Of a DNA stretch of 54,934 nt, positions 23,715 to 36,027 are shown one piece after another. Numbering within the stretch: position 1 is the first letter of the stretch; the number at the start of each line of letters is the position of its first letter. The notes below the pieces were generated by a model. That model was not told where the DNA came from. It was given only the letters and a program-made list of their open reading frames with translations, and ran no database searches. A program made the translations under genes and the position numbers. The stretch covers positions 1 to 54,934 of the forward strand of contig JAHITY010000006.1 of NCBI GenBank assembly GCA_018817165.1, in the 5' to 3' direction. Source of the DNA: Candidatus Omnitrophota bacterium. GTDB lineage: Bacteria > Omnitrophota > Gorgyraeia > B26-G9.

Positions 23715-26140
23715 CAGACAACCCTCACTTTAATCAAATGTCCTAGTTCATCAAATGCGTCAATCCACTGATTACACCGCAAATCGCCCTGGTCTCTTTT
23801 AGCTATCATCTCATCAAGCATAGTCTTCCCTTTGGTAAAATATAAATTTTGCGCTTTCCATATATCCAAATCAAGCTTAAGCTTTTCAATCTCAAACAAA
23901 AGACTTTTGATATAAACCATCTCTTGGATATTATCAATCGCTTCTGCCCATTGCTGAAATAATTGATCGATTCTATTACTTGCCAAATAACTAAGCATCG
24001 CATTATCCAACTTAATTTTCCAATGTTTGACATCATCAACAAGTCTTCGTAATACAAGCAAATTAACTCTCTCTTGCTTAAGAACATTCCGAATATCCGC
24101 GTTTAATACATACTCAAGAACCGAAAGTAAATGCTTGGGCAGCGCCATATTCAGCCCCCCCACACCGCGTATAGCAGGATAATAACGGTCGTATATTTGT
24201 CTAAAATAGTTTTCCATTTCTTTTTCTGTATTCGTGAACATCTGATTCAAAACAGCTCTTTGTTCATCTCTAAATAAATGCCATAAAGAATAGTTATGGG
24301 TCTTAAAATGTTTATCAATAGCGTGAATAAGCTCTGACACCTGATTAAATTGAAAAGTTTTTATAATTTCTAACCGCATTTTTTCATAATCATCAGCCTG
24401 AACATATTCCCTTACCCCGCCAACGATATTATGATCGCCTAAATAAGCAACCGCAAAACTTACCAAAACTTTTTCCAGCGTACCTAAAGATTGAACTTCA
24501 ACCAGTCCGGTAACTAACTTCTGCCTGCCGATTTCTATCTTTTCGCTCTTAATTTCCTTGATTGAATAATTAAAAAGCAATGTTGTTTGTTCGTATTCCT
24601 TGAATAAAGACGATACTGCATAGTGCACCCCCACCCGCTTTAGATCCAGCATGGCAGGCTGCACAAAAAGTTCATAAATATGCGCCCCATGTGAATATTG
24701 CGCGATATTGCTTTTCGCTCTTTCCAGCAAACCAATAAATGAAGACTCTAATGATATCCCGCTTATTTCTTTTACAAGTTGCAGCGCGCGCGCCGCATAC
24801 TGAATGATTTGAACAGTCTCAATCCCGGAAAGCTCATCAAAAAACCATCCGCAACTTGTATACATTAGCATCGCGTGTCTCTGGCTCTCCAGCAATTTCA
24901 AAATTTTAGTCTCTTCCTCTTTTGAACATTTACGTTTTACATGTTTCTTAAAAAACTCCTGAATCGCGTCAGTATCGCGATCTAACAACATTTCGATATA
25001 ATCATTTCGCAGGTCCCATGGCTCAATATTATATTTACTTAAAGTCTTTTCATATACTTGGGCCATATGATCACGCAGCCAATCAAGCGCTTCTCTCAAA
25101 GGGGCGCGCCATTGCTGATTCCAACCGACATTGCCTCCTGAATTACATCCGCAATTACTTTTCCACCGCTCAATTCCATGAATACAACTCCAGGAGGAGT
25201 TTTCAAATATTTCCACTTCTTCTCGCGGAGGATACTTTGCCAGATAATCGCCGTAAACAGTGATCTGAGCTAAATTCTTCGACTCAATATTATACAAACA
25301 ATACGTAAGTGCCATTTCTCCTTTGCGATGATGGTGCCCATATGTCTCGCCATCAGTCGCTATATGAACTAGTTGCGCAGACTCACTGTCCGGGGTAAAA
25401 GCAGAGATAAGCCTATTTGCGAATGTTTCCCCATTATCTAATAATCCGCTAAAAGCGATATCCTGCGATATTAAACCATCGTAAAAAAATAGTACAATGC
25501 TTTTTCCTGATGGCAAGTTACAGCGATAGGGCATCTTTGGATCAATTCTTCCATCCTTAACAATCCGCCAACGGCCGCCTTCAATCTTACGGCAGCGGTG
25601 TGCTTGGCGCGGAGCGAGAATGGTAAAAGAAATATTTTGTTCTGCTAATATTTCTAAAGTCTCCAGATCAACCGCTGTTTCGGCCAACCACATACCTTCC
25701 GGCTTTCGCTTAAAACGATGTTCAAAATCTTTAATTCCCCAGATTATCTGAGTCCGTTTATCCCGGGAATTAGCCAGAGGCATTATCATATGATTATAAA
25801 CCTGCGCCAAAGCTGAACCATGACCATTATATAACTCAAGACTCTTCTTGTCTGCCTCTAAGATGGCCTTGTACGTCTCAGGATCATGCCGCTCCATCCA
25901 GGAAAGCAATGTCGGCCCAAAGTTAAAGCTTATTTTTGAATAATTATTAACAATGTTGATTATTTTTCTTTCATTATCTAAAATCCGCGAAGCTACATTC
26001 GGCTGATAACATTCCGCTGAAATACGCTCATTCCAATCATGATAAGGATATGCCGAATCCTGACATTCAATTTCTTCCAGCCAGGGATTTTCTCTTGGCG
26101 GCTGATAAAAATGCCCATGTATGCAAATATATTTTTCCAT
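23714..26140 (-). CDS. GH57-family alpha-glucan-active protein (DUF3536-like)
   Basis: An 808-residue protein of glycoside hydrolase family 57. The N-terminus reads YICIHGHFYQPPRENPW, the GH57 nucleophile region is WLAETAVDLETL (Glu about 154) and the acid region is ATDGETYGHH (Asp about 263). The long C-terminal half is helical and matches, from memory, the DUF3536 extension found next to glycogen and trehalose genes. GH57 enzymes include alpha-amylases, 4-alpha-glucanotransferases and branching enzymes, and the exact reaction here cannot be told. Placed between treZ and treY, it may trim or rearrange alpha-glucan for TreY. It overlaps both neighbours by one base. Confidence 0.85.
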   Translation of the reverse strand: MEKYICIHGHFYQPPRENPWLEEIECQDSAYPYHDWNERISAECYQPNVASRILDNERKIINIVNNYSKISFNFGPTLLSWMERHDPETYKAILEADKKSLELYNGHGSALAQVYNHMIMPLANSRDKRTQIIWGIKDFEHRFKRKPEGMWLAETAVDLETLEILAEQNISFTILAPRQAHRCRKIEGGRWRIVKDGRIDPKMPYRCNLPSGKSIVLFFYDGLISQDIAFSGLLDNGETFANRLISAFTPDSESAQLVHIATDGETYGHHHRKGEMALTYCLYNIESKNLAQITVYGDYLAKYPPREEVEIFENSSWSCIHGIERWKSNCGCNSGGNVGWNQQWRAPLREALDWLRDHMAQVYEKTLSKYNIEPWDLRNDYIEMLLDRDTDAIQEFFKKHVKRKCSKEEETKILKLLESQRHAMLMYTSCGWFFDELSGIETVQIIQYAARALQLVKEISGISLESSFIGLLERAKSNIAQYSHGAHIYELFVQPAMLDLKRVGVHYAVSSLFKEYEQTTLLFNYSIKEIKSEKIEIGRQKLVTGLVEVQSLGTLEKVLVSFAVAYLGDHNIVGGVREYVQADDYEKMRLEIIKTFQFNQVSELIHAIDKHFKTHNYSLWHLFRDEQRAVLNQMFTNTEKEMENYFRQIYDRYYPAIRGVGGLNMALPKHLLSVLEYVLNADIRNVLKQERVNLLVLRRLVDDVKHWKIKLDNAMLSYLASNRIDQLFQQWAEAIDNIQEMVYIKSLLFEIEKLKLDLDIWKAQNLYFTKGKTMLDEMIAKRDQGDLRCNQWIDAFDELGHLIKVRVV

Positions 26141-27981
26141 TATTTATTCGTCTCCATTCCATACAGCGCAAAATGATATGGGCTGAGATGGATTAATGAT
26201 TCTGGCTTTAAATCATTGGGCGAATTTCTCCCAATACTACCCCATTGTTTATCATATGAATCTATTATTTTAGAAGCATTTGACATTTTTTCATCAATGC
26301 TGATAGTTTCTACCTTAGCACTAAAATTCATTATACATAAAATATTTTGATTTTTATTTTCTCTTTTTAGCAAAACAACATTTGTTTCTGGCACAAGCCA
26401 AGCGCGGTTTTGCGAACGCTCAAAAACCTGCGGACAAATAAAGCCCTTTCTGATTTTAATCAAGTTCTTATACCACATTAATAGCTGTTTATGTTTATTC
26501 TTAGTCAATTTTTCCCAATCAAGTTTTGACTGTTCAAATGTTTCTTGGGCAAACGGATCAGGAAGTTCTACTTCCCAGCCAAATGACTTAAATTCATCCT
26601 TACGTCCATTGCGAACTGCTTCAATCAGCCAATCATCAGAATGACTTATAAAATAAAGAAAAGGATTGGTTTCCCCATATTCTTCGCCCATAAATAAAAG
26701 CGGGATATAAGGCGAAATAAGCATGCATCCCGCGGCCAGCTTTAGACCCTCAAATGGCACTAAAGCTGAAAGTCTTTCTCCCAGCATTCGATTACCGATC
26801 TGATCATGATTCTGAACAGAAACAACAAATTGATCCCCGCTCAAATCTAAAACAGAATTGCCATAAACCCTTTTCCTGAAAGAAGAATAATTTCCCGAAT
26901 AAACAAAAGACTCATTCAGAGATTTAACTATATTCTTAATATCATTAAATCCCTCATAATATCCTTTTTCTTCCCCAGTCAGGACAGCATGCACTGAATG
27001 ATGAAAGTCATCTGACCATTGGGCATCGATCCCGTATCCGCCCGAGTCTTTAGAGCGAATAATCCGCGAATCATTCAGATCACTTTCCGCGATCAAATAT
27101 AATTTTCGTTGTGCTTTGTCTGAAAAAGCCTCAACCTCTTCCGCCAGTTCCTGTAAAATATGCTTTGCGCTGGCATCAAATATACCGTGGATTGCGTCAA
27201 GCCTAAGCGCGTCAATATGAAAATGTTTAAACCAATAAAGCGCGTTTTGAACAACAAAATTTCTTACTCCATAACTATAAGCATCATCAAAGTTAAGCGC
27301 GTCTCCCCATGGAGTCTTGTATTTCTGAGTATAGTACGGAGCAAATTCGCGCAGATAACAGCCTTCTGGGCCAAAATGATTGTAAACAACATCAAGAATA
27401 ACCGCGATTCCATTTGAATGACATTCATTGATTAATTGTTTCAAACTATCAGGATTTCCATACGAATTATGCACGGCAAAGGGATATGTCCCATCATACC
27501 CCCAATTTCTTTGCCCGGGAAATTGGGCGATGGGCATCAATTCAATTGCATTGATCCCCAGATCTTTCAGATACCCTATTTTAGGAATAATTGAATCTAT
27601 TGAACCCTTTAAACTAAATGTTCCGACATGGAGTTCATATATAATCATTTCTCCTAACGGTATTCCCTGCCATTTATTATCAGTCCATTTAAATGCATTA
27701 TTATCGAAAACTTTTGATTCTTTATGCGGCCCATCAGGCTGATACATTGAGCCAGGATCAGGCCGATATTCTTTATCATTTATCTTATAAAAATATTTCG
27801 TGTCAGCTGAAATGTTTTTTACAGTAGCAGTCCAATACCCCCACTTATCTTTAAATAAAGATACTTCTTTCTTTTCTGGAAAAGTAATAAATAAAGACAG
27901 AGCCTCACAGGCAGGACCCCATACCGTAAAATCACACATACCATTCTGGCTATAATGCGCGCCTATATTCCGCTTATCCAT
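26140..27981 (-). CDS. treZ: Malto-oligosyltrehalose trehalohydrolase
   Basis: TreZ cleaves trehalose from maltooligosyl trehalose made by TreY. The 613-residue protein has an N-terminal CBM48-like beta domain (about 10-95), then a GH13 barrel: [40 protein letters not shown], nucleophile D262 in [11 protein letters not shown], acid E299 in [10 protein letters not shown], and [12 protein letters not shown]. These are specific TreZ signatures. It overlaps glgB by eight bases and ends at the GH57 start, inside the same operon. Confidence 0.95.
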   Translation of the reverse strand: MDKRNIGAHYSQNGMCDFTVWGPACEALSLFITFPEKKEVSLFKDKWGYWTATVKNISADTKYFYKINDKEYRPDPGSMYQPDGPHKESKVFDNNAFKWTDNKWQGIPLGEMIIYELHVGTFSLKGSIDSIIPKIGYLKDLGINAIELMPIAQFPGQRNWGYDGTYPFAVHNSYGNPDSLKQLINECHSNGIAVILDVVYNHFGPEGCYLREFAPYYTQKYKTPWGDALNFDDAYSYGVRNFVVQNALYWFKHFHIDALRLDAIHGIFDASAKHILQELAEEVEAFSDKAQRKLYLIAESDLNDSRIIRSKDSGGYGIDAQWSDDFHHSVHAVLTGEEKGYYEGFNDIKNIVKSLNESFVYSGNYSSFRKRVYGNSVLDLSGDQFVVSVQNHDQIGNRMLGERLSALVPFEGLKLAAGCMLISPYIPLLFMGEEYGETNPFLYFISHSDDWLIEAVRNGRKDEFKSFGWEVELPDPFAQETFEQSKLDWEKLTKNKHKQLLMWYKNLIKIRKGFICPQVFERSQNRAWLVPETNVVLLKRENKNQNILCIMNFSAKVETISIDEKMSNASKIIDSYDKQWGSIGRNSPNDLKPESLIHLSPYHFALYGMETNK

Positions 27982-29977
27982 CGGCTGATACCTTTAACCC
28001 CTCTTTTTTAAAAACTACTATTCCCAAAGGAGGCAATGTTAAAGATAAAGAATGATATCTGCCATGGGCAGCTACAGGTGCCGATTCACATCCGGTTAAA
28101 TTTCCGTAGCCACTACCGCCATATTGCTTCGCGTCACTATTAAGCACTTCCTTCCAAAACCCTCCCGAAGGTACGCCTACCCGATAATTAGTACGAGGTT
28201 CAGGGGTAAAATTACAAGCTACCAATATAATATCTCCCGATGTCTTTGCTTTTCGCAGATAAATAACAACACTTCGCTCGAAATCATTACAATCTATCCA
28301 TTCAAAACCAGCTAAATTAGAATCTAACTCATGCAAAGCTTTCTCATTTTTATACAAATGATTGATATCGCGCACCCAAGACAATAACTCTTTGTGCTCA
28401 GGGATATCTAATAAATTCCAATCAAGATGCGTATCATGATTCCATTCATTCCACTGACCAAATTCACACCCCATAAACATTAATTTTTTTCCCGGATGTG
28501 TATACATATAGCCAAATAATAATCTCAGATTTGCCATCTTCTGCCAATTATCTCCCGGCATTTTTCTAAGCAAAGACCCCTTACCGTGAACAACTTCATC
28601 GTGCGATATAGCCAGTACAAAATTTTCATAAAACGCGTACCAGATACTAAAAGTTAATTGACTATGATGATATTTTCGGTGAATAGTCTCACGTGAAAAA
28701 TAATCAAGGCTATCGTGCATCCAGCCCATATTCCACTTAAACCCAAATCCTAATCCCCCTAAATGCGAAGGCCGGGAAACCATTGGCCAGGAAGTTGACT
28801 CTTCGGCGATTGTTTGCACATCCGGAAAGTTTTGATAAATAACTTCATTACATTGTTTCAAAAATTGGATTGCTTCGATATTTTCTCTGCCGCCGAAATT
28901 GTTGGGGATCCATTCCCCGGGTTTGCGAGAATAATCAAGATAAAGCATTGATGCTACAGCATCAACCCGCAGTCCATCGATATGATATTTATCAAACCAA
29001 AACAGAGCATTACTTATCAGAAAATTTTTTACTTCGCTTCTGCCATAATTAAAAATGTCGCTTTTCCAGTCAGGATGAAATCCCTTTCGCGGATCCTGAT
29101 GTTCATACAAATGTGTCCCGTCAAAAAAAGCAAGACCATGCTCATCAGTTGGAAAATGAGAAGGCACCCAATCGAGAATAACCCCAATATTGTGCTGATG
29201 CAGATAATCCACAAGATACATAAAATCCTGGGGTGTTCCATAGCGGCTTGTCGGCGCGAAATACCCGACAACTTGATATCCCCATGAACCATAAAAAGGA
29301 TGTTCCATTACCGGCAAAAATTCAACATGTGTATACCCCATATGATGCATATATTCCGCGAGCAATGGCGCGATTTCTCTATAGCTGAGAAAACTCTCCG
29401 CATTTCCTTCCGGTCTTTTCCATGAGCCTAGATGCATCTCATAAATCGATAGCGGAGCTTCCAGCTTATTCTTCTCCTGCCTTTTTTTCATCCAGTCCGA
29501 GTCTTGCCATTCATAATCAAGACTCCAGACCCGGGATGCCGTTTTGGGCGATAACTCCAAGCAAAAAGCATACGGATCACTTTTATCAACAACATATTCA
29601 TTGCAGCTTGATTCAATATGATACTTATAAAGCGCACCCTCAATAACATCCGGTATAAAACCCTCCCAAATTCCAGAACTATCCCATCGCGCATTGAGAA
29701 AATTTGCTTTTTTATCCCAACCGTTAAAATCCCCGATAACCGATACACTTTTTGCATTGGGCGCCCAAACCGCGAATAAAACACCCTCTTTCCCATCTTG
29801 TTTTATTTTATGCGATCCAAGTTTATCATAGAGATGAAAATGATTACCTTGTTTAAAAAGATGTATATCATAATCATTAATACGCGGATCATTTAATTGA
29901 ACATCCTGTACTTCAAGAGAAACTTCTGGTTTCTTCTTTTGTTTTTTTTTATTTTTCTCAGTTTTTTTAACAGCCAT
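27974..29977 (-). CDS. glgB: 1,4-alpha-glucan branching enzyme
   Basis: GlgB (GH13) introduces alpha-1,6 branches into linear alpha-glucan. It is 667 residues. After a Lys-rich N-terminus (residues 3-17) comes a CBM48 domain (about 50-150; [20 protein letters not shown]), then the barrel with [25 protein letters not shown], nucleophile D339 ([17 protein letters not shown]) and acid E392 ([11 protein letters not shown]), and a C-terminal beta domain. Next to glgE it probably branches the polymer that GlgE extends. It is 13 bases from treS and overlaps treZ. Confidence 0.95.
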   Translation of the reverse strand: MAVKKTEKNKKKQKKKPEVSLEVQDVQLNDPRINDYDIHLFKQGNHFHLYDKLGSHKIKQDGKEGVLFAVWAPNAKSVSVIGDFNGWDKKANFLNARWDSSGIWEGFIPDVIEGALYKYHIESSCNEYVVDKSDPYAFCLELSPKTASRVWSLDYEWQDSDWMKKRQEKNKLEAPLSIYEMHLGSWKRPEGNAESFLSYREIAPLLAEYMHHMGYTHVEFLPVMEHPFYGSWGYQVVGYFAPTSRYGTPQDFMYLVDYLHQHNIGVILDWVPSHFPTDEHGLAFFDGTHLYEHQDPRKGFHPDWKSDIFNYGRSEVKNFLISNALFWFDKYHIDGLRVDAVASMLYLDYSRKPGEWIPNNFGGRENIEAIQFLKQCNEVIYQNFPDVQTIAEESTSWPMVSRPSHLGGLGFGFKWNMGWMHDSLDYFSRETIHRKYHHSQLTFSIWYAFYENFVLAISHDEVVHGKGSLLRKMPGDNWQKMANLRLLFGYMYTHPGKKLMFMGCEFGQWNEWNHDTHLDWNLLDIPEHKELLSWVRDINHLYKNEKALHELDSNLAGFEWIDCNDFERSVVIYLRKAKTSGDIILVACNFTPEPRTNYRVGVPSGGFWKEVLNSDAKQYGGSGYGNLTGCESAPVAAHGRYHSLSLTLPPLGIVVFKKEGLKVSADG

Positions 29978-29990
29978 TTATGTCCCCTTT

Positions 29991-32900
29991 TTATTTAATC
30001 CCCGATTGCCTCAACAATTGTTGAATTCCTTTTAAAGGAATAGCAATCCACTCCGGACGATTATTTAATTCATAGGATATTTCATACATTGCTTTCTCAA
30101 GTAAAAAAACATGCAATAAAAGTTCAAGATCATCATTCGACTTTGGTACAATCCCGCGGCCTTTGACATTAGCACTGTATGATTTCAGAAATGCGGCACT
30201 CGCATATTCATACCATGGCTCTGCCCATTTCTTTAAAAATGAAACATCTCGCAAACGAAATGATGACTTTAAATGTAATCCGGCATGCGCGGCATAATGC
30301 ATTGATCGCATCATCCCCGCCACATCACGAAAAGGCGAATATTTCAATCTTCTTTCACTCAATGGCCTCATCGGCTCACCTTCAAAATCAATAATCACAA
30401 AATCATTCCCCGTAAATAATACTTGCCCTAAATGATAATCGCCATGTATCCGCATTTTCCGCGTAAGTATTTTTTTCTTAATAATCGGCTTAACCGCCTC
30501 AAGAATAATTTTCTCCTGAGCAAGCACCTCTTTAGCTTCAGCCTTGAGCTCATTAGGTAGTTTTTTTATTCCTTGAGCTAAAAACTGCATTGTTTTTCTC
30601 GTCTGAGTCTGAACAGATTGATAAATAGATCTCTGATATAAAAGAGAAAATAATTCCGGAGAAAATTCTCTATCCTTAACATCATTACTCAGATTTATGT
30701 GCAGCTCTGCTGTCCTCTGTCCCAAAAGTTCCATCATTTCAATAAATACTTCACCGCTACAGTCTCTGACAATTTGGCCGATAGCCTCTTGAGATATACC
30801 CTGATCCAGACTTATTTTCTCTAAACTATCTCTTCGAGCCAGTATCTGTTCATAATATTTCCTCGCGGCATCAACAGCGTAATTCCACCCATCACCCACA
30901 TTATTAACAAAACCTTGCATAAGCGCTATGCTTGCTAAACTATTAGACTTACCTTCATATTCTATTGCCCCATAATAAGGGGAAACCTGTTTAAAAACAT
31001 TACGATCTGACAAATAACGCGAAATCTCAAGATCAGGATTTATTCCTTCCTCTATTTTCCGGTAAAGTTTTAAAACAATCTTTTGCCCAAAAATAATATT
31101 CGTATTACTTTGTTCACCTTTTAACACATAGGATTCTTCAGCTGAGCCAATATTAGATAATAGCCCCTTATTCCCTTTAGCAATTGTTCCCTTTAATAAA
31201 CTATTATCACTTTTTATCTTCTTTGTGGACTGAACCATATTAAATAAAGCAGCCCGAAACGCGCTATCATATACGCTATCGTAAAGGATCCCTGTTTCGC
31301 CTTCGGCAGTTATATGCGCGATAATCGCCTGAGGATATTCCGTAATAATATTCTGGATATTTTCATCTTTTCCAAAAGAAACAGGCAATAAATAAGTTTC
31401 CGATGCTCCTTCATAATACCGGACAAGCACAAACAGCAAATAAGCAATACTATGCTCTTTTACCAAAGGAATATATTCTTTAATAGTAATATTCCTTATC
31501 GAACGGGCTTTTCCGCTAAACCAGCGACATTTCAATAAATAAGCCAGTAGAATATTTTGTTCAAACAGCTTCCTTACATTTTCATCAGTCACAAGCGAAT
31601 TCCATTTTTTCTGAACGACTAATTCTAATATTTTATTTTTATTTTCATTATCATTTGGCGCCTTTTCTTTTTTTAATAAAAGCCAATAAAAATCATGCGG
31701 GCCTAAAGTTAGCACATAAGGTTTTTTGTTTATCGGAGTAAATGCGTTCTGGCTAAATAATTCTTCAGGGATGCTTCCCGCGTATTCCGGCAGTGCCAAA
31801 GTTACCGATTGAACAAACCGAGATAAATTAGCAACAACCAGAACCGCTTCATCTTCATACTCCCGGATATAACTCAGCACTTTCATATTATTTGAACCCA
31901 CGAATCTATTGCTGCCGCGGCTAAATGCCTTATGCCTTTTACGTAAGGATAAGATTCTTTTCATCCACCACAATAAAGATGACAAATTGCGATTCTGGCT
32001 CTCAACATTAATTGACTCATAATGATAATCCGGATCGATTATCACCGGAAAATAAAGCTGCTGCGGATTAGAACGGGAAAATCCCGCGTTCCGATCAGGA
32101 CTCCACTGCATCGGAGTTCTAACCCCATTTCTATCCCCTAAATAATAATTATCACCCATCCCTATTTCATCCCCGTAATATAAAACAGGTGTCCCGGGTA
32201 AAGAAAGCAGTAATGAGTTGATCAATTCGATTTTCCTTCGATTATTTCCTAAAAGAGGAGCCAAGCGGCGCCGAATACCCACATTGATCTTTGCTCTCGG
32301 GTCAGACGCGTATGAACGATACATATAATCCCGTTCTTCATCAGTAACCATTTCCAGGGTCAATTCATCATGATTGCGCAAAAATATCGCCCATTGACAG
32401 TTCTCCGGAATATTAGGAGTGGAATTAAGGATATCTAAAATAGGAAAACTATCTTCCATTTGTATTGACATAAACATCCTGGGCATTAAAGGAAAATGAA
32501 ATGACATATGACATTCATCGCCATTGCCAAAATACTCACAAGCATCCTCCGGCCATTGATTGGCCTCAGCAAGAAGCATCTTATTCTGATGATTTTTATC
32601 AACATGCTTGCGCAGCTTTTTTAAGAATGCGTGTGTTTCTGCCAGGTTCTCACAGTTCGTCCCTTCTCTTTCATATAAATAAGGTATTGCGTCCAAGCGT
32701 AATCCGTCAACCCCCATATCAAACCAAAAATCTAAAATATCAAGCAAAGATTTATGAACCGCTGGATTATCAAAATTCAAATCCGGCTGATGCGAATAGA
32801 ACCTATGCCAATAATATGCTTTTGCGACCGAGTCCCATGTCCAGTTTGAGGTCTCAAAATCAGTAAAAATAATCCGTGCGTCTTGATATTTTTCCGGAGT

Positions 32901-33314
32901 ATCACTCCACACATAATAATTTCTATCTTTCGACCCGGGTTTAGCGATCTGAGCGCGTTTAAACCACTGATGCTCTCTTGATGTATGATTAAGCACCAAT
33001 TCCGTAATTACTCGAATACCTCGTTTATGAGCTTCTTTAACAAATTCTTTAAAGTCTTTTAGCGTTCCGTAATCTGCGTGTATTTTATAATAATCCGCGA
33101 TATCATATCCATCATCTTTAAGCGGAGAAGGATAGAATGGAAGCAGCCATAATGCGGTTATTCCCAATCCTTCAAAATAATCCAACTTCTGGATAAGCCC
33201 TTGAAAATCACCTATGCCGTCATTGTTACTGTCATAAAACGCGCGAACGTGCAATTCATATATAATCGCGTCTTTATACCATTGAGGATCTTTTATCATC
33301 ACTGATTCAGCCAT
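29991..33314 (-). CDS. treS: Trehalose synthase fused to maltokinase
   Basis: A 1107-residue bifunctional protein. Residues 1-545 are TreS (GH13), which interconverts trehalose and maltose: [15 protein letters not shown], nucleophile D208 in [16 protein letters not shown], acid E250 in [11 protein letters not shown] and D316 in [10 protein letters not shown]. Residues from about 560 to the end are a maltokinase (Mak/Pep2) that phosphorylates maltose with ATP, with the kinase motifs [12 protein letters not shown] and IIDFEGEP near 980-1000. The fused form hands maltose straight on to maltose 1-phosphate for GlgE, encoded just upstream (15-base gap). Both active sites look complete. Confidence 0.95.
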   Translation of the reverse strand: MAESVMIKDPQWYKDAIIYELHVRAFYDSNNDGIGDFQGLIQKLDYFEGLGITALWLLPFYPSPLKDDGYDIADYYKIHADYGTLKDFKEFVKEAHKRGIRVITELVLNHTSREHQWFKRAQIAKPGSKDRNYYVWSDTPEKYQDARIIFTDFETSNWTWDSVAKAYYWHRFYSHQPDLNFDNPAVHKSLLDILDFWFDMGVDGLRLDAIPYLYEREGTNCENLAETHAFLKKLRKHVDKNHQNKMLLAEANQWPEDACEYFGNGDECHMSFHFPLMPRMFMSIQMEDSFPILDILNSTPNIPENCQWAIFLRNHDELTLEMVTDEERDYMYRSYASDPRAKINVGIRRRLAPLLGNNRRKIELINSLLLSLPGTPVLYYGDEIGMGDNYYLGDRNGVRTPMQWSPDRNAGFSRSNPQQLYFPVIIDPDYHYESINVESQNRNLSSLLWWMKRILSLRKRHKAFSRGSNRFVGSNNMKVLSYIREYEDEAVLVVANLSRFVQSVTLALPEYAGSIPEELFSQNAFTPINKKPYVLTLGPHDFYWLLLKKEKAPNDNENKNKILELVVQKKWNSLVTDENVRKLFEQNILLAYLLKCRWFSGKARSIRNITIKEYIPLVKEHSIAYLLFVLVRYYEGASETYLLPVSFGKDENIQNIITEYPQAIIAHITAEGETGILYDSVYDSAFRAALFNMVQSTKKIKSDNSLLKGTIAKGNKGLLSNIGSAEESYVLKGEQSNTNIIFGQKIVLKLYRKIEEGINPDLEISRYLSDRNVFKQVSPYYGAIEYEGKSNSLASIALMQGFVNNVGDGWNYAVDAARKYYEQILARRDSLEKISLDQGISQEAIGQIVRDCSGEVFIEMMELLGQRTAELHINLSNDVKDREFSPELFSLLYQRSIYQSVQTQTRKTMQFLAQGIKKLPNELKAEAKEVLAQEKIILEAVKPIIKKKILTRKMRIHGDYHLGQVLFTGNDFVIIDFEGEPMRPLSERRLKYSPFRDVAGMMRSMHYAAHAGLHLKSSFRLRDVSFLKKWAEPWYEYASAAFLKSYSANVKGRGIVPKSNDDLELLLHVFLLEKAMYEISYELNNRPEWIAIPLKGIQQLLRQSGIK

Positions 33315-33329
33315 ACCGCTATATCCTTT

Positions 33330-35351
33330 CTAAAAAAAGTAATCAAAATCCGCTTCTTTTCTCATGGTTTTTTTGACTTTAAAAATATGTGCTGGTATTG
33401 AAAAAGGATCGAGTTCTATATAACTTCTTACACCTTGCCATATATAATTGTCATCACTAATTAAATCATGCACTAAATATGGTTGTTCACTATCCAGCCC
33501 CAATTCCTTGAGCGGAATATTCACCCACCCTGATTGCTTATGATAAGGATCCAAGTTAACAGCCACAAATATAATACTCGATAAGTCAGCTGATACTTTA
33601 CTATAAAACAGAATCGAGTCATTATCTATCGTGTAGAAATTAATATTCCAGGTTGATTGCAATGCTTTATTGTCCTTTCGGATAGCATTAACCCGTTTTA
33701 TTATGTCCTTAATATTGCCCTCTAAATCCCGATTCCAATGTTTAATTTCATATTTTTCTGAATCTTTATATTCTTCTTTCCCGGATAAGGCTTCCCCCAT
33801 ACATAATTCAAAAACCGGACCGTAAATTCCATAGTTTGAGGACAAAGTCGCGGCAAGGATAAATCTTATAATAAATCCTGGTCTGCCTCCATACTGTAAA
33901 TATTCCGGTAAGATATCCGGGGTATTAGGCCAGAAATTAGGTCGCAAATACTCCTTAACATTACTTTTAAGCATAGATTGCATGTACTGGGTTATCTCTT
34001 GTTTAGTATTGCGCCAGGTAAAATAAGTATAGGATTGAGAAAATCCTCCCTTTGCTAGCCTGTTCATCACTTTCGGACGAGTAAATGCCTCAGAAAGAAA
34101 TATCGCTTCTGGATATTCTTTTTTAACTTGCGCAATAATCAAATCCCAAAATAGAAATGGTTTCGTATGCGGATTATCCACTCTAAAGATCCGAATACCC
34201 TGCTTTGCCCAATAAAGCACAATATTTTTAAGCTCTTCCCATAATTTCTCCCATTCACTGTTTTCAAAATCAAAAGGGATAACATCCTGATATTTCTTCG
34301 GCGGATTTTCCGCGTACTGAATTGTCCCATCCGGTCGAGTTCTAAACCATTTTTTATGCTGCTCCAAATAAGGATGATCCGGCGCGCATTGAAAAGCGAT
34401 ATCAATAGCCATATCAATATTATGTTTTTTTGCCTGCTTAACTAATTTTTTAAAATCCTCAAGAGTTCCTAGCTCAGGGAGGATACTTGTATGCCCCCCC
34501 TCTTTAGCCCCTATTGCCCAAGGACAACCCGGATCTTCGAAACTAGATATTTCGCTATTATTCTTTCCCTTTCGATTAACCTGGCCGATAGGATGAATCG
34601 GGGGAAGATATAAAACATCAAAGCCCATTTCCGCGATTTCCGGCAAAAGGTCAATACAATCTTCAAACGTTCCGCTGCGCTTAGAATCAGGGCTTGCGGA
34701 ACGCGGAAATAATTCATACCACGCGCTGAAATTTGCTTTTGGCTGCTCAACCATCACCTCAAGTTCTTTGGGATACGTAACAATCCGATCTCTGTCAATA
34801 TATTCGGCCATAAGACTGCTTAATTCCAAATTTTTTGTTAACTCGATTGTCCGCGCAATTGTTTGCTTACGCAACAACCGGGATAATTCTTTTAATCTTT
34901 TAGCGTTTTTCCCCACCGCCCGTGTTGCTGCCTGATCGATCAATTGCGCTCCAATTTCATATTCCACAGAAATATTCTGCCCTGATTCATACTTTTTCTG
35001 GATCACCTTTTGCCATGTCCAAAAATAATCAACCCATCCCTGAACAGTATAAACATAACTTGTTAATGAATCGATGCTAAACATCGCCGAAAAACGATCA
35101 TTTCCCAAACATTGCATCGGAATAATCTGCCATGCGGATGAACCCTTCTTCCGGGACAAAAGCTGTGCCCGGACTTGATCTTGTCCGTATAAAAATACAT
35201 CCGCTTCTACTACTACATCTTCACCCACAACACGCTTAATTGGAAAAATTCCTCCGTCTATTTCCGGACTGACATTTTCAATGATAATTCTACTCGGGTA
35301 CTGTCTTCCTGTTTTTGCGACATGAGAAAGCTTATTTTCAGAATTTAACAT
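33330..35351 (-). CDS. glgE: Alpha-1,4-glucan:maltose-1-phosphate maltosyltransferase
   Basis: GlgE (GH13_3) extends alpha-1,4-glucan with maltose units from alpha-maltose 1-phosphate. The 673-residue length is typical. The N-terminal domain includes RIIIENVSPEIDGG, the linker region WYELFPRS (211-218) and LYLPPIHPIG. The nucleophile is D392 (FRVDNPHTKP) and the acid/base E421 (FLSEAFTRP), matching the spacing of the studied actinobacterial enzyme. It is the first metabolic gene of the operon and overlaps the end of the tetR gene by seven bases. Confidence 0.96.
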   Translation of the reverse strand: MLNSENKLSHVAKTGRQYPSRIIIENVSPEIDGGIFPIKRVVGEDVVVEADVFLYGQDQVRAQLLSRKKGSSAWQIIPMQCLGNDRFSAMFSIDSLTSYVYTVQGWVDYFWTWQKVIQKKYESGQNISVEYEIGAQLIDQAATRAVGKNAKRLKELSRLLRKQTIARTIELTKNLELSSLMAEYIDRDRIVTYPKELEVMVEQPKANFSAWYELFPRSASPDSKRSGTFEDCIDLLPEIAEMGFDVLYLPPIHPIGQVNRKGKNNSEISSFEDPGCPWAIGAKEGGHTSILPELGTLEDFKKLVKQAKKHNIDMAIDIAFQCAPDHPYLEQHKKWFRTRPDGTIQYAENPPKKYQDVIPFDFENSEWEKLWEELKNIVLYWAKQGIRIFRVDNPHTKPFLFWDLIIAQVKKEYPEAIFLSEAFTRPKVMNRLAKGGFSQSYTYFTWRNTKQEITQYMQSMLKSNVKEYLRPNFWPNTPDILPEYLQYGGRPGFIIRFILAATLSSNYGIYGPVFELCMGEALSGKEEYKDSEKYEIKHWNRDLEGNIKDIIKRVNAIRKDNKALQSTWNINFYTIDNDSILFYSKVSADLSSIIFVAVNLDPYHKQSGWVNIPLKELGLDSEQPYLVHDLISDDNYIWQGVRSYIELDPFSIPAHIFKVKKTMRKEADFDYFF

Positions 35352-35959
35352 ATACTTGCTCCTCCATTATTTTTTTCAATACCATGCAGATATATATTCC
35401 ATAATGTTTTAAATTTATTAACCGGACTCACAGTAAAATTAGTCAAAGCGTAATGGGCAGATGATGACCTAATCAGCCCCCAAAAAGCAAAACTTGCGGC
35501 TACAACGTCGATATCTTCACGTAAAAGCTTATCTTTTTTGGCCCTTATTAATATTTGGCTTATTCGACTAATATACCGATCCGTTACATCTAATACTTTA
35601 TTGCGCAAAACATCATCTTTAATATGAATTGCCGCCGAAGTAATAGCATAGAGCAGACTTTTCCGCTCTTGGGCAAACCCCATATGGGTTTGCATTATTT
35701 CCTTTAACTGGATTATAGAGTTATCCTGTTTTTTCATCGGAATATCTATCGCCCTAAATAAATCCTCTTCAAATTGGTCGACTAAACCCAAAAGAATATC
35801 TTGTTTATCCTTAAAGTGTCGATAAATAGCACTTTCTGATATCCCATTTTTAAACGCAAGGTTTTTAATCGTAAGATTATTCAGCCCCTCTGAAATCAAG
35901 ATCTCACCGGCAGTAGTAATAATCTCTACTTTTCTTTGTGCTGTAGGTTTTTTGTTCAT
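35345..35959 (-). CDS. TetR-family repressor of the glgE/trehalose operon
   Basis: A 204-residue regulator with an N-terminal TetR HTH (about 10-55; LTIKNLAFKNGISESAIYRH) and a C-terminal ligand-binding helical domain. It is the first gene of the operon and overlaps glgE. A perfect 10-base inverted repeat (36000-36027) covers the -10 box of the only strong promoter upstream, so the simplest reading is autorepression and control of the whole 15-kb operon. The inducer is unknown; a sugar or sugar phosphate of the pathway is possible, but many TetR proteins sense lipids or drugs. Confidence 0.9.
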   Translation of the reverse strand: MNKKPTAQRKVEIITTAGEILISEGLNNLTIKNLAFKNGISESAIYRHFKDKQDILLGLVDQFEEDLFRAIDIPMKKQDNSIIQLKEIMQTHMGFAQERKSLLYAITSAAIHIKDDVLRNKVLDVTDRYISRISQILIRAKKDKLLREDIDVVAASFAFWGLIRSSSAHYALTNFTVSPVNKFKTLWNIYLHGIEKNNGGASIC

Positions 35960-35999
35960 TCGAAGTACCTTTATTTGCAGTAAAAAAACGAAGAAGACA

Positions 36000-36027
36000 T
36001 TATGTAAGTGAACGCTTACTTACATAA
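36000..36027. promoter_or_regulatory. TetR-type operator palindrome
   Basis: TTATGTAAGT and ACTTACATAA form a perfect 10-base inverted repeat around an eight-base centre (GAACGCTT). It overlaps the -10 hexamer and start site of the tetR-glgE promoter. Geometry and place fit a TetR-family repressor site. Confidence 0.8.
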
